Origin: Symbiodinium microadriaticum | Lineage: Eukaryota > Sar > Dinophyceae > Suessiales > Symbiodiniaceae | NCBI GenBank assembly: GCA_001939145.1 | Contig: LSRX01000071.1 | Location: forward strand, 1,200,366-1,264,365 | Reading direction: 5' to 3' | Length of the DNA stretch: 64,000 nt | Shown: positions 1-12,406 of the stretch, one piece after another | How the letters are laid out: every line of letters begins with the position of its first letter | Position numbering within the stretch: position 1 is the first letter of the stretch | The notes under the pieces: generated by a model | The model's database searches: none | Told to the model about the DNA's origin: nothing | Seen by the model: only the letters and a program-made list of their open reading frames with translations | Program-made: the position numbers and the translations under genes

Positions 1-60
1 GGGTTTAGGGTTTAGGGGTTTAGGGTTTAGGGTTAGGGTTTAGGTCCTGCACACCCATAT
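1..60. repeat. TTTAGGG tract at the window edge
   Basis: About seven TTTAGGG-type units. More tracts follow at 120-178 and 440-520. Given how common such tracts are here, this is not evidence of a chromosome end. Confidence 0.8.
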
Positions 61-709
61 ATGGCTATAACACCCGGTAACCAGACCCCCAGGATGAAGC
101 CTCAATCTTAGAGCTTGAACGGTTTAGGGGTTTAGGGGTTTCAGGGTTGAGGACTTTAGGGGTTTAGGGTTTAGGGCATGAACCTGAAATTACTTACTTG
201 GAGACCCACAACTTAATAACTAAACTTGAGCTTAACCCTGAATCGACCAGTTTATCGCAGATTCCGTAATTGTGTGCGCTCCGGGAGCATCCCAACATCC
301 CAACGTCCGTAAACCCTGAACCCCTGCACCCCCGAACCCTATTCCCAGTGGCCGGGCATGGCCCCTGGACTAAAAGCCCGAAGGTGCGCTTTCTACCTCC
401 CAACCAGGCCGGTGAGGTCCGTCCGAGCAAGCCTTGGCATAGGGTTTGAGAGGGTTTGAGAGGGTTTGAGAGGGTTGAGGGTTTAAGGTTCAGGGTTGTG
501 GGTTCGGGGTTTAAGGTTTTTTTTAGGGGGGAGGGGTGGTGGGTGCTTTATGATTTGGGGGGGGATGCAAGCATCAGTGTTTACAGATCTACGGGTCCTT
601 TCCAGGCATTTTTCGGATACAATCTGCTTCCTGCTGTTCTGAAGCGAAGCTCGGTTTCGAGAAGCCCGACGCCCGGCAGTTCAAGGCAAGCTGAAGATGC
701 AGAGCATAT

Positions 710-809
710 GGGTAGTTCACAAAATCAGGATCCCTTTTTAGGTCCCCAATCTAGCACGGCACCCTTATGAAAAGGACCCTAAAAGGGACCCCAGCTTAGA
801 GACCTACCC
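710..809. repeat. Family A element
   Basis: Both ends (GGGTAGTTC and GACCTACCC) and the core, here in the opposite orientation (AGCACGGCACCC), match family A. A right half-copy follows at 880-918. Confidence 0.7.
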
Positions 810-3800
810 ATGTAGAACCCTTATAGTACTCTTATAGAAACCCTATGGAAACCCTACTAGATCCCTCTAAAGACCCCGAAAAAGCGAAAAAGGGACCCTA
901 ATTTAGAGAACCTACCCATATCTTCAAACAGGGAGGAGACTCAGGATCCCTGAGGAAGCCTCGGCAAGGTCGCACGATGCCCAAAGAAATGTCAGACAGT
1001 ACCTGGAGGGATTGCAGTGCAAGCCTAGAACGGGCTTGAGCTGCGATGGCAATGCTGTTAGGAATCAGGGTTCCCTTCACGACGCCACTCAACCACCCGC
1101 GGCGAGTCATTAGAACGACACCAACGGACCATGGATGAAGGGCAATTTTGGCTTCTAAAGTTCAGCAACTAGAGAAATATTTTCAATTACCAAGCATCAG
1201 CGCTGGTTTTAAAGTTGCACATGCAGTTGGAGAGGGCTTGCTGCGTAAAGTTCAGAAAGCTTAGTATTGACAACTTCAAGCAGTTCATGGGAGGAGGGGC
1301 TCGGTTTAAGGTTTAAGGGAAGCTTTTGAGAGCCTTGGGAAAGGACACTGCGGACGAGGTTTCGCTGAGCTTGTGCGAGTCCCAGCCCCTTTGTTTCTGA
1401 GGCTTTGAACCCTACGGCTTACGGTTTAGGGCTTGCTTCACCCAGTAAACTTTGGTCCCAATAAACAGTCGCTTGGGCTTGGGGTACGTACTTAGAAGTA
1501 CATGTAGGGTTCTCATAAGGCCAGATGAATGATTGTTAGGATGTCTGGTCCGTCGAAACAAAGAGTCGTTCCGTTGCGCTGCACGGGGCTTAGCCAGGAG
1601 TCCCAACGTGCATACTTTGATGTGAGATGCTATAGGGGGCGGAAGAATCACCAATACAATTCCGATGTTCCTGGGCATAACCATGCTACAATGTACACCA
1701 AAACTTTACTCGGATTATTCAGGCCTCTGGTGTACTTTGACTGCTCAGCCCACACATAGGTGTGACTCTTGAGGTCGCATCGTATCGCCTCAGAGACACA
1801 CTCAATTCTGGTTGGATACAGGCTGCTAACCCGGTGTGAAACTCGGAGAACTAAACACCTTCAACATAGTCACACACACACACACATTCGCAGCACCAAC
1901 AACAGTCATAGTTGCCTTGTGGGGTTTAGGGTTCAGGCTGGCTTGCGGCCTCGGATGTAGGCAGTCGCCCTTATGACTTGGAGCCTCACGGCAGCTGAAA
2001 CCTGTTTCTGCTAGATTCTCGGTGCGACAATATGCAAACAGGCCAACTGGAGCGACTCACGATTGTTCTCGTCGTTACATGTTATCATCACCGCCATCAT
2101 CAGCACGACCGGCTTCAACATCACTATGATTAGTCAATTTATCAGTCAGATCTAAGGTTTGAGCAGTATAAACAGTGAATGACGGCAGCGTTCCCCCTCT
2201 ACGACTCTACGAGCACCACATAGCAACATTCTGTGCAGCGTCAATTGTCCGGTGTTCGTTGCCTAATGGGCACACCAGAAAGCCTCAACGCCTTGTACCT
2301 TGCACTCTAACTATAACCCCCAACCCCTTATAAATGATGTAAGTGCCTGAGATCCCGATGCAAAGCTACAGGTGCCCTAAGACCGCAAAATTTACAGCAC
2401 AACAACGACAACAACAATAGCCACGCCTATTTAAGCTCCCAATCCCCAAACCCCGAACACCCACAAAATCTGAAAGGATCCTAAAGCTCTCCAAACCACG
2501 CGTTCTTTAGGTTGGGGCCGGTCCGCACGGTGGAGCCGGAAATGGTCGCAAAGGACATTTGTCGGCACACGGCTTCAGGATAAAACAGTTCCTCGCGGTC
2601 CAGAGCTGAACTCCTCGTGTCTCCCTACCACATTCAGGGTCTGGAGTTACAAGGTTTAGCAGTTTCAGGGGAAACGGGGAGCGTCCCAAAATTCGGGGAA
2701 ACGGGGAGCGTGCTCGCAAACTTGCGCCCGCATGATGCTGAGCCCTCAGCACCCAGGAGGACTGTTACCGGTGGTGACCCTCTGTATCATAGCGTCGTGT
2801 ACCCAACTACTGCAAGTTAGAGGTTACGGATCATAGTCGAGAGAGTCGAAAGCTGAACCCCAATTGCCCGCAGCCAAGCCATGTCGATAACGGAGAGTAC
2901 AGCAGCAGGGCTCAAGGTTTGCTGCTGGGTGATTCAGCCTGTGTTGGTTTCGGTTTTGGGGCTTCGGATTTAGGTATAGGGTGGGGGAAATGCAGAATAA
3001 TTAAACATGAAACCCTTACCCGAAGCCCTTGGCCCCCTATAACCCCAAACAATATTTTGCGGGTTTTGATTGTCAATGCCTGGCGCCGCAGCGTCCGGGA
3101 CATCTCTGGAGACCCACGAAAAGCAGTGAAATCTGGTATGGGGGACCTCGGACAAGGGATGAGGGTTTAGGGTGTAGGGTTTTTGGCGGTTCGGGTTTAG
3201 GGGCAATAGAGGACTCAATGATTATTGGCACTATTCCTTCGGGCTCCTTATGGCAATTGTCAAATCCTATTCCCTATTCATCCAAACCTTATACTAGTCA
3301 ACATGGCCCTCACATTAAGCTCTGACGTGGGCTCCGTTTTGGAGTGCTTCTTGTAGCAGACTCCTATTCACCTATTCCAGGAGGGTACTTTAGAATACAG
3401 GAAACCCCCCCAGTTCCCAGTGACTGCAATGTCAGGACATGGAGATCACCGAAGAGATCCTACAATCTGGTGACACATAGGCAGCTCTCTAAATTCGGGT
3501 CCCTTTTAGGGTCCTTTTTTTAATAAGAGAGTGCCGTGCTATATTTTGTGACCGAAGTAAAAAGGGACCCCTAATTTTAGAGAACTACCCAAATACCGGC
3601 CTTATAGTTAACCCTATAGAATCCCTTGTAGATCCCTTTAAAGGAGCCCTAAAAGGGGACCCTAATTTTAGAAAACTACACACATGAGAGCTTGGGCAAA
3701 GATCCCGAGGCGGCATCAACTGAGGCTTAAGGCCTCAGGCGACCTTGCGGCCATGTGTTCTGCATTATTTTAAAGTGTCATAGTAGGATATGATATAAAT

Positions 3801-6264
3801 ATAGTATAGTATATGATAATATGGTAAAATATATGATATATTATAATGTTGCATTTATTGCCGGCTTCGAGCGAACTTTCATGGGCCTAATGGCACTATG
3901 TGGAGACACCGGATGTAGGACGGTTTCGGGGCTTAGGGAGGACAGCCTGCGCTAACAACAAATCCCCGATGCGATCGTTGACCTAGCTAATCCTCCACAG
4001 CTGATCGATTCATGCGCCTGTGTGCAAAACTCAAGGACAGCGGGTTCTCGAAAGGGAAGTGACGGAAGAAGGAGCTTTGGATGGGTTTCTTAATTAGGGG
4101 GGTCCTTTTGTTAAGGTTCTTTCATTTTTGCAGTGCATGTTGGGCCCCCCCCCCATTTTCGGCAACTGCCGCTTGAAAAGAACTCTTAGCGTCCATGCTC
4201 TCCAAACTCCACAACTTTAGAAGGCCAACAGAAATTCTCGTGCCTGCGGGGCCCTTCATGTAATCAGGTTCAGTTCAACAGTAGCAAATAGCAGCAGCAC
4301 TCGGAGCAACAACAACATCAGAAAGAGCCGGCATAATATGGAGGTGTGAGTACTAAACAATAGTACTTCTGTATAATTTTTTTACACATCTGTACCTGAA
4401 CAAAGCCTAACAACGTTTTGCGATGGCTTGGTATTGTTTTCATGTGGTTTTAGGAGCTTGACCAGGGTGTTACCGTACTGCTGGGATTCGGACTGGTTTC
4501 AAGTCGACACTGGCTCAACCTCGAGACCCAAACCGTAAACTGTATTCATCCTAAAAAACCCAATGCTCTAAGCCCTATAATGCTCCCGCCAACTCGTCTT
4601 CAAAACCGTTATCACATCCTTATCGAATCCTCAAGAAACACAGAGGCCGCTAAAATCCCCTAAACCCCTAAACCCTAAACCCCTAAACCTCAAGCCTTAA
4701 ACCCTAAACCCCTAAACCCTAAACCCCTAAGCCTAAACTCTAAACCTTCCCCGACGCTGAACCCTTCAGCTCAGCTTGGCAAGGAGGGGCCGCTGTTAGC
4801 TCCGGGGTTTAGAACGAGGGGGTTTAGGGCATAATATAGAAGCTTCAAAAAGTACCCAATGTATTCTTATAAGTATAGTATAAGACAATCTTCCAAAGCC
4901 TCTAGTTTAACGATGAAGCCCTTTTTCCAGGGCTAGTCGGAATCTTTTTTCTCCTAGGTACCTTTTCGTTCCTTTGCGTGGTTGATTTACGCTTAGGAGT
5001 AGAGTCAGTAGCCTTTGACCTTATTGGGGTTTGGGGTGTAGGGTTTAGGGTGCCGAAGGTACAACTTTAGCTCCCCTCGGTAACTGTGGCGTCTTGTGTT
5101 AGTCAGTGGGTGTTTAGTCCACGGGCCCGTACGGAAGCGGTTTTCCCCCTTGCGCACCTCTCCTGTTTTGTGTTACAGGACATATGGTCCTAAATAATTA
5201 CCTATACTCTTTTGGGAATCCTTAGTATAATTATAGTATGAAATGCCCCAAAACCTTATTCTAGTAAGTTCTAGTCATTAAGGCCCTTGTATTACCGATG
5301 TTCATTCCGTTGTTCACGGTTGGGGATGGATCCTCAACTGTTGTTGTTTACCTACCTTCTAAGGGGAGTGGAAGCAACTAGGAGACGGTATAGTTGCTAG
5401 GGAGGGTAGTTAATGGAAGCCCCCTTTAAGGGATCTGCTTGCTTGAGAATTATGCTTTAACTATCCTCTCAGGGTTTGGGCAAGTCCCTTAACACGAACC
5501 CAGGCTGTGTAAGGCAAGCAATGCCAAGCACGAGGGCTTCACATTTCCAGGGGCCACGGGTTGGCCCTCAGCTTCTGGCATTGCTTGTTGGGTTTCGGGT
5601 TTAGGGCTTTAGGGATTTTTGGCTTTAGAGTCTAGGGCTTAGGGCTTAAGGTTGAGGGTTTAGGGTTTTGGGTTTAGGGTTAGGGGGGATGTAAGCCCTA
5701 AACCCTAAGCCTTTGTATTGGGCTACGTTATTATGTACGTGTTTCTCGGACCTGTTTCTTAAAGGAACCCTAAAAAGCCCCGGAACCCCTTATAAACCTT
5801 CGAACCCAATAAAAGCCCCCGAAAGCATTTTTGCGTGTCCATCGCAGCCCGGTTTTGAAGGCAGCGGCCTGTAGACATGTCAAGCCTGAGCCCTGCACGC
5901 CAGACCCTGAAGACCCTTGCCTGACCCTTGCCCTTCACCCGTACCTTAACCTACCAAGACCTACCTTTATTTTGTAGGTTCTGATTATAGACGCTTGTTC
6001 TATGGAATTAATATAAGGACCCTACAAGAAAGTAGGCTCTGGTGGGTTAAGGCGCCTGAGCCCCAAGCCTCGAACGGGACAAAAAGCAGAACCAACAGAC
6101 ACCTGAGAAGCCCTTGAAGGCAACGGGTTTAGGGTTTAGGGTGTAGGGTTTAGAGCCGCTACGACGAACGAAAGAATCCCTGGCCTACATGAAGGTTTAG
6201 GGTTTAGGGTTTAAAGCCGTAACAACGAACCCAAGAATCCCTACACACGAAGCGCAACGAACCG
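810..6264. other. Non-coding stretch before the first exon-like segment
   Basis: Scattered TTTAGGG/CCCTAAA tracts (for example 4660-4735, 5590-5705, 6125-6215), family A and J copies, and an AT-rich patch at 3775-3850. Short open frames on both strands, such as the minus frame at 898-1110, have no recognised domain. Confidence 0.55.
3480..3590. repeat. Family A element
   Basis: AGCTCTCTAAATTCGGGTCC pairs with GGGACCCCTAATTTTAGAGA; the core is GTGCCGTGCTAT. A half-copy lies at 3640-3683. Confidence 0.7.
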
Positions 6265-6338
6265 ATGGAGAGCTCCGATTCCGGGCCTTTGCCGCCCTGG
6301 CAGCCGCTGATTGAGCAGCTGACCAACGTGCTGCAGAG
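6265..6338 (+). CDS. Candidate first coding exon of unknown protein
   Basis: An ATG at 6265 opens MESSDSGPLPPWQPLIEQLT, then NVLQ. The composition is unlike the surrounding TTTAGGG DNA, and the segment ends at CAGAG followed by GATTTG, a possible GA donor. I do not recognise the protein. It could be the N-terminus of the channel or of a separate gene. Its phase is compatible with the exon-like segments at 9853 and 11219. Confidence 0.35.
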
Positions 6339-6635
6339 GATTTGGGTTTTGGGGGCTTTCAGCGGGGGTTCATGCCGAAAGCTTTCGATTTTTACGAGAA
6401 TAGCGGGCAACAATTCATGGAGCCGAGAAAAAAAGGCTCCTTCTGGTAGGCTTTTAGCGTACCGCACAGGCGGTAGGAGTTTGGAGGCTGTAGGGTGTCA
6501 GCGTTGAGGGTTTTAGGTTTTATGACTTCAGGACTTTGGTGTTCTCTTTGAAGTTTTCAGATAATTAGTGGAATAAAAAGAGCATTCCCTGAGAACGTGC
6601 ACGCTAGATTATGCTTCTGAGGCCCCAAGACAGTT

Positions 6636-6744
6636 GGGTAGTTCTTTGAATTGGGGTTCCTTTCTCGGTCCCGAATATACTGTAGTACGGCACCCTTATA
6701 ATAAGGACGACCCTAAACAGAGACCCTAATTTAGAGAACTACCC
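6636..6744. repeat. Family A element
   Basis: Ends GGGTAGTTCTTTGAATTGG and AATTTAGAGAACTACCC; core GTAGTACGGCACCC in opposite orientation to 33324. Confidence 0.72.
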
Positions 6745-7467
6745 AGTTTCACGTGCTGCAGAGGTCGAGTGTGGCTTGGGGTATAGTGGTCAGCTTAGGG
6801 TTTGGGGCTTTAGGGTTTTAGGGCTTGGGATTTTAGGGTTTTTGGGTTTAGACCCGGCCTTAGGGTTATTCTAGTGAGTTAAAAGGCTTCTTCATAACCC
6901 CTTAAGGGGGACCCTGTAGCTCTCTTAAAAGGGACCTTATTCAGAGGGTCTATATCCCCCAGGGTTCCCCTAATCCGAACTCCCAGGTTTATAGGGTTTA
7001 GGGTTGAAAGCGAGGGTTTGTGGTTCCAGCTTTGGAGTTTGGGGTTTAGGACTTTTGGTCTTTGGGGTTTAGGGATTCTACCAGGGTTACTGTAACTTGA
7101 CGAGAAGCCAGAAAGTTGGAGCAGGCAATCTCTAGAGAATGGAGCGTCTTCATGCTCTTTCTCTGTAAGCGGTTCACTGTAGCAGCTAGGTAGGTAAGCT
7201 TTACTTTGTTGGCGTTGGAGTTTAAGCGTTTACATACGATTTGGGGGGGCGTTAGCACTTGATGTTGAGGGGCTTGAGGGCACTGGATCTTGAGGAAGTT
7301 CGAATGTTTAAGGTTCGACTGTGGGTCTAGGGACATTTTCAGGTGGGTAGTTACCGTTGTTGGAGCCTTATAGAAGTCATGGAGGCTATATCACGGGCCT
7401 GGGAGTCAAGCGAACGCGTTGGGTAAGGTCATAGGTGGCTTCTGTTCAACTCCGGCTCATTACGTCA

Positions 7468-7810
7468 AAGCCCTAAAAGCCCTAAACCCTAAAAACCCTA
7501 AACCCCAAAAACCCTAAACCCTAAAAACCCTAAACCCTAAACCCTACAACCTAAACTGCCCTAAACCCCTAAACCCTAAACCCCTAAACCCCTAAACCCT
7601 AAACTGCCCTAAACCCCTAAACCCTAAAAACCCTAAACCCCAAAAACCCTAAACCCTAAAAACCCTAAACCCTAAACCCTACAAACCCCTAAACCCTAAA
7701 AACCCTAAACCCTAAAAACCCTAAACCCTAAAAACCCTAAACCCGAAAAACCCTAAACCCTAAAAACCCTAAACCCTGAACCCTAAAAACCCTAAACTCT
7801 AAAATTGCCC
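7468..7810. repeat. CCCTAAA/AAACCCTAAAA array
   Basis: About 340 bp of CCCTAAAAAC and CCCTAAACCC units. A further short array follows at 7999-8060. Confidence 0.85.
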
Positions 7811-8711
7811 TAAGCCTTCAAAAAAAAAAGCCCTGTCTGGGAGGGGCTCGTGGGCGTTGCAGGGGTTAGGCTTTGGGGCTGAGGATGATGGGAGACCAGG
7901 GATTGGGCTTTCGGGTTCAGGGGTTCTGATGTTGGGGGTTTAGGGTGGAAAGTCTAGAGTTTGAGCTATGGGGTTCTGGATTTCAGGGCTTTGGATTCAA
8001 AACCCTAAACCCTAAACCCTAAACCCTAAACCCCTAAAACCCGAAAGCCTAAAAACCCTTAGGGTTTCAAAACGCAGGGGTTTTGGGAAGTTCAGGGCTT
8101 AGGGGTTTCGGGTCTGGGATTTCGGCTTGAGCTTCAGGCTCTCAGCCCACGACTTCCTAAAGTTGGGTTTAGAAGTTTAGGAGGGTATCGTGGTTCTTGG
8201 AGTTTAGGGTTTAGGGTTTAGGTAGGGACCCTGCAACCTAAACCCTAAACCGTGGGTTGAAGGTTTAAGGTGCCATCTGCGTGGTTTCGCCAGGCTGGAA
8301 AGGGAAAATGCTCTACTGCGCGGCCGCTTGGTAGCTCTAAAACCCGGAGAGCCCAATCAATACCCCAGAGAGCTTAAGTCACAATCTGAGGCCCCTTCTA
8401 ATCTAAGGCATAATCCTTAATAAATCCTAAACCCCTGAACCCTAAACCCTAAACCTTACACCTTGCATCGGGCTCTCTGAAAACTTGGGTGCGTGAGTCG
8501 CTGGAGGTGTTTCGGCGCTATGAGGTTGTAAGGTTGTGGTTTTGGGGTAGAGGGTTTAGGCTTTTAGGGTTTAGGGCTTCAGGGGTTTAGGGTTGTGGTT
8601 TTGGGGTTAGGACTAACCCCTTCAGCCTAAACCCCCCAAAATCTGAGCCCTAAATCCTATAAGCCCCAACCCTTGGCCTGAGCCCCAAAGCTGCTTAATG
8701 TAGGGGATTTA

Positions 8712-8795
8712 ATACCTTAAGGATCTAAGGAACCTCCTAAACAGGGCCCGGTACCTCCTAGTTGGGACCCTGGGTTCTCAATGTTCTTTTGGTTT
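8712..8795. repeat. Family I element
   Basis: AAGGAACCTCCTAAACAGGG, GGTACCTCCTAGTTGGGACC and CTGGGTTCTCAATGTTCTTT are shared with 54553-54640, where the unit lies inside a family D element. Confidence 0.6.
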
Positions 8796-8902
8796 GAGGG
8801 CCCATGAGCCTTAGGGTAACTAGAATCTTAGGGGTGTAGATTATAGTATACCATAAGAATAAGGAGCCCCCGATATAGTAGTGGTAATGATTTAGGCCCT
8901 TA

Positions 8903-9008
8903 TACTGTTGATGATATAAATCCTGCACTACCTTCAGGACCCTAAACTATGCGAATTATGGTATATACCTTATTAGGGGTAATGCAGGACTTATATCATC
9001 AACCATAG
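8903..9008. repeat. Family B element
   Basis: TACTGTTGATGATATAAATC pairs with GACTTATATCATCAACCATA; CCCTAAA repeats start directly after its right end. Confidence 0.75.
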
Positions 9009-9852
9009 TACCCTAAACCCCAAACCCTAAACCCTAAACCCCGAACCCTAAGCCCTAAACCCCGAACCCTAAGCCCTAAACCCTACTAAGAACCGTATTC
9101 TGGGTGCTCTCCGGGCTTTCGGAGCGATCGGCGCTTTTGTGTTCGGTCTTCGAGGCTTTGGGGGGTCTGGGCTCGCAACTGGAGGTCGGACGACATAGGC
9201 TTTAGGGCTTTGGGGTTTTAGGTATTAGGGTTTTGGGTTTAGGGCTTATAGGGTTTAGGTTTAGGGTTTCGGAATTACAACGGTTACATATAACAAGGGT
9301 AGGGGTATGTTAGGGGGTGATTTATACGATGGCATACCCAAACACCAAAGCTCCTAGGAGAGTGACCCTTTAGGGTTTAGGGTTTAATAAACACCCAAGT
9401 TCCTTGGCGAAGACGTTAAGAAATCCGGAAGCCAAAACCTTAAAAAGCCCTAACAAACCGATCTCCTGTGGCTGAGGAACCGGCTGTAGGGTTTGGGGTT
9501 TAGGGTTTAGAATTAAGGGTTATTGAATCCCTAACGAAATCCATGTCCCTTGGCTAAGAAGCTTTAAACCCCTCGAGGCACCCATATCTTCCTTTGATTT
9601 AGATGTAAGCCCTAAGCCCTACCTTAACCCACCAGAACCTACTTTTTGGTAGGATCCTTATTCATTCCATATTAAGATTTATCATAAGAACCTAAAAAAA
9701 AAGTAGGTCTTGGTAGGTGAAGGTAAACCCTAAACCCTGAAACCATAAAACCCTAAACCCGAAAACCCGAAAACCCCAAAACCCTAAACCCTAAACCCAA
9801 AAGAAGCCTGATGTAAGCCCTAAGCCCTATTCCTTTTCCTTTTGGGGCTCAG

Positions 9853-9912
9853 CTTCGAGGTGGCGGCCAGCCCAACCCGCTGGACAAAGAGATCGAGGAT
9901 ATCATGGGGAAG
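9853..9912 (+). CDS. Exon-like segment of unknown protein
   Basis: The segment is bounded by the acceptor GGGGCTCAG and a GC donor (AAG then GCCTTT). Two frames are open: LRGGGQPNPLDKEIEDIMGK, which looks more protein-like, and FEVAASPTRWTKRSRISWG, which fits the phase of the candidate exons on either side. The function is unknown. It sits alone between telomere-like arrays. Confidence 0.35.
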
Positions 9913-10868
9913 GCCTTTAGGGTTTAGGGTTTAGGGTTTTAGGGTTTACGGTTTAGGGCTTAGGGTTTAGGGTTTTAGGGTTTAGGGTGTGGGTTCTTTT
10001 TTGGGTGGCCTTGGGGGTTTATAGGAGGTGGGAGTTTCGGATCGGGGTTCTTTGGGAGGATATCAGGCGGAAGGCCTGGGATCCGTGAGTTGAGGCTTTC
10101 AGGGCTTAGGGTTTCGGGCCATCGGGTTGCGTGGCTTGGGGCTGGTTTTGGGGCTTGGGGAAGGCCCTTTTTGGGGTTTCAGGTGTTTTTGGTTTAAAAG
10201 CGTAAGGCTTTAGGACAGAGGAGCTTCGGGTTTGGGGGCTATTAGGAGCTTCAAGTCTTTAGACGAAACCCCAACAAGTTGGAAACCAAGGACACTTAGT
10301 GCCGGGGTTCCCTATACTATACATTACTCTTAAGGATTGAAGCTATTGGGTTTCCAACTTTTGGGCTTCTACTTTCGGGGGCTCTCTTTCTGCTGGGTCC
10401 AGGGTTTGGATCTGCTTCCGTTGTCCTGTGCGAGAGCTTTTTTTTTCTGGGTCCCTACCAGGATGGTGAGAGCTCACTACTCATTACATGTTTTTTGTGT
10501 TTTTTCGTACATCATCTTACACTATATTGTACTATAATTATATTGATTCTATTTCTGAATTGTAGTATACTGTGCTATACTGTAGTATTTTATGCTTTAC
10601 TATATTACACTAGCACGACCCCACACTTCCTGCACCCTACTGTAAGCTCTACTCCAAAGATCAAGGACTTGGTGGGGCAAGTCCGTTATAGCTAGTCCTT
10701 ACACGGTTCGGGGCTTAGGGCCTACTTCGCATCCTGGGTTTCTCCGTCAGCCACATACGACAATTAGTGCCCCTCCAGGAAATCTTGCTGAGCCCCGGAC
10801 TGCCTTCTTCCGTGAGTGGGTCTGGCTCACGTCGTGCCTGATTCCGCGAAGGCCACGGTCGTCGGCCC

Positions 10869-10998
10869 TATTGTTGATGACAAAAATCCTGCATTACCCT
10901 AAGGACCCTAGACATGGGAATACCCTAAACCCTAAACCCCTAAACCCCTAAACCCTAAACCTTATTATGGGGTAATGCAGGATTTATATCATCAACCC
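10869..10998. repeat. Family B element with CCCTAAA repeats inside
   Basis: The arms TATTGTTGATGACAAAAATC and GGATTTATATCATCAACCC are separated by a loop in which about 40 bp (10922-10961) of the normal core is replaced by CCCTAAACCCC units. Confidence 0.75.
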
Positions 10999-11218
10999 AG
11001 AGGGCAACAGGTCCGAACACGCAATCAGCTCACGAGCCAAGGGGATGAAGCCGAGTGGCTCCTACACTTCACAGAGCCTGCGGTTTTCCAACCAGCTCGA
11101 CGTGCCGGCATGCAGATAAGCCCTAAACCCCAAAACCCTAAACCCTAAAACCCTAAAACCCTAAAGTCTAATAAGCATTGCTGGCGAGCGGCTCTGAAGG
11201 AAACGGAGTGATTTGCAG

Positions 11219-11282
11219 GTACGGGCCGCACAAGGTCCTTGCTACTGCCGGCCACTGCATCGCTGGCGAATGGGGATTCCAG
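11219..11282 (+). CDS. Exon-like segment bordering an element-derived intron
   Basis: After the acceptor GATTTGCAG, the frame encodes YGPHKVLATAGHCIAGEWGF, then Q, ending at CAG before a GC donor (GCCACA). The next exon-like segment starts at 11427, in phase 0. The intron between them is almost entirely a 124-bp palindromic element. ATAGHC recalls the His motif of trypsin-like proteases but fails the strict pattern and has no further support, so I do not assign a function. Confidence 0.4.
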
Positions 11283-11291
11283 GCCACAGGA

Positions 11292-11415
11292 TACTTGGAG
11301 GCCCAGGGGACTTAGTAAGTCGGTTATAAGTAGGGTTATAGTTGGGGTAACTCCATTTCAGATACTTATAACTCTACTTATAACCTACTTACTAAGTCCC
11401 CTGGACCTCTAAGTA
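11292..11415. repeat. Family D palindromic element, copy 1 (candidate introner)
   Basis: A 124-bp inverted-repeat element runs from TACTTGGAGGCCCAGGGGAC to the complementary end, with TA at both tips. The arms contain AGTAAGT, which could serve as donor-like sequence. It fills 124 of the 144 nt between exon-like segments ending at 11282 and starting at 11427. Confidence 0.8.
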
Positions 11416-11426
11416 TAACGTCGCAG

Positions 11427-11480
11427 TCGAAGCCCCCATCGACGCGCACCAGACTCACGCCTAGTGCGACGACTTTATCT
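11427..11480 (+). CDS. Exon-like segment after the element-derived intron
   Basis: The frame encodes SKPPSTRTRLTPSATTLS, rich in Ser, Thr and Arg. It follows the acceptor ACGTCGCAG and ends before a GT donor (TCT then GTGAAG), phase 0. The same frame stays open for another 40 codons, so the 3' limit is uncertain. Not recognised. Confidence 0.33.
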
Positions 11481-12342
11481 GTGAAGCATAGGAAAAATTT
11501 AGGACACCGTATCAAGACCAAAACTAGTACACACCGCAAGGAAGCCTATTGTGATATCTCAGGCCCCAACCCAAAGCCCCAAACCCTAAACCCTAAACCC
11601 TATATTGCATAGCAGGGCTTTAAAGCATCCCGCAACCCTGAGCCTGAAGCTTAAATCCCTAGGCCTTAAACCTTAAAACTACAAATCCCTGAACCATAGC
11701 CCGCTACACCCTAAATCCTTAAACCTTAAACCCCGAATCCCCACATCCCAAGTCCCTAAAACCCCACATCCCGGAACCCTATGCCTTAAGCCCCAAATCC
11801 CTAACCCCTAAAGCCCTTGCAGCGAACCTCCAGAAAGTTGGAACAACAGCTCAGTGCTTAGGGTGTAGGGTTTCGGGGTTTAGGGTTTAGGGGTTTAGGG
11901 TTTAGGGTTTAGGGGTGTAGGGGTGTAGGGGTTTAGGGGTGCTAGGATCTTGTATATTTTACCTTAGAAGGGCATCAGGATAAGAGTGCTCCAACTTGCT
12001 GGCTATTGTAAAGCCTTTGTAAGCCCTAAAGCCCCAAATCCCTAAACCCTAGAAATCCTTAAACCCCCAAATCCCGGAAGCCTTGAAAGAAAGGTCGATG
12101 AATAAATCCCTAAACCCCGAACCCCAATAGCCCTTAAGTAACCCAAAGGGTCCAAAGTACCGATATAGTAGAATGTAGGGTTTCTATATTTAGGACCATT
12201 AGGAATATCTATTATGATTTAGGGGGGAAGTGTCCCCCATAACAGTAGCCCTAAAGATCCCTTAAAGGAGCCCTGAAAAGGGACCCTATAGATCCCTTAA
12301 AGGGATCCCATAACAGTACATAGGACCCTTTGGGTAAAGAAG

Positions 12343-12406
12343 GTCGATAACTTCACCGAGCTCGGCATGGCTAAGCTGGGCGCAGCGCCGGTGACTCTTG
12401 GAAGAG
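12343..12406 (+). CDS. Exon-like segment of unknown protein
   Basis: After AAAGAAG the frame encodes VDNFTELGMAKLGAAPVTLG, then R, up to a possible GC donor (GAAGAG then GCCCGG). An imperfect copy of its acceptor edge (AAAGGTCGATGAA) lies at about 12090-12102, 250 bp upstream. The segment is free of TTTAGGG. Not recognised. Confidence 0.33.

Noticed and set aside
1-60. Chromosome end at the left edge because of TTTAGGG repeats
   Set aside because: TTTAGGG tracts in both orientations occur throughout the window and those at the edge are short and imperfect.
10337-10695. Small hydrophobic proteins
   Set aside because: They arise from AT-rich TACTATA sequence and have no flanking gene features.
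11219-11282. Trypsin-like serine protease exon (ATAGHC)
   Set aside because: The motif misses the required hydrophobic position, and no Asp or GDSGG exon was found.
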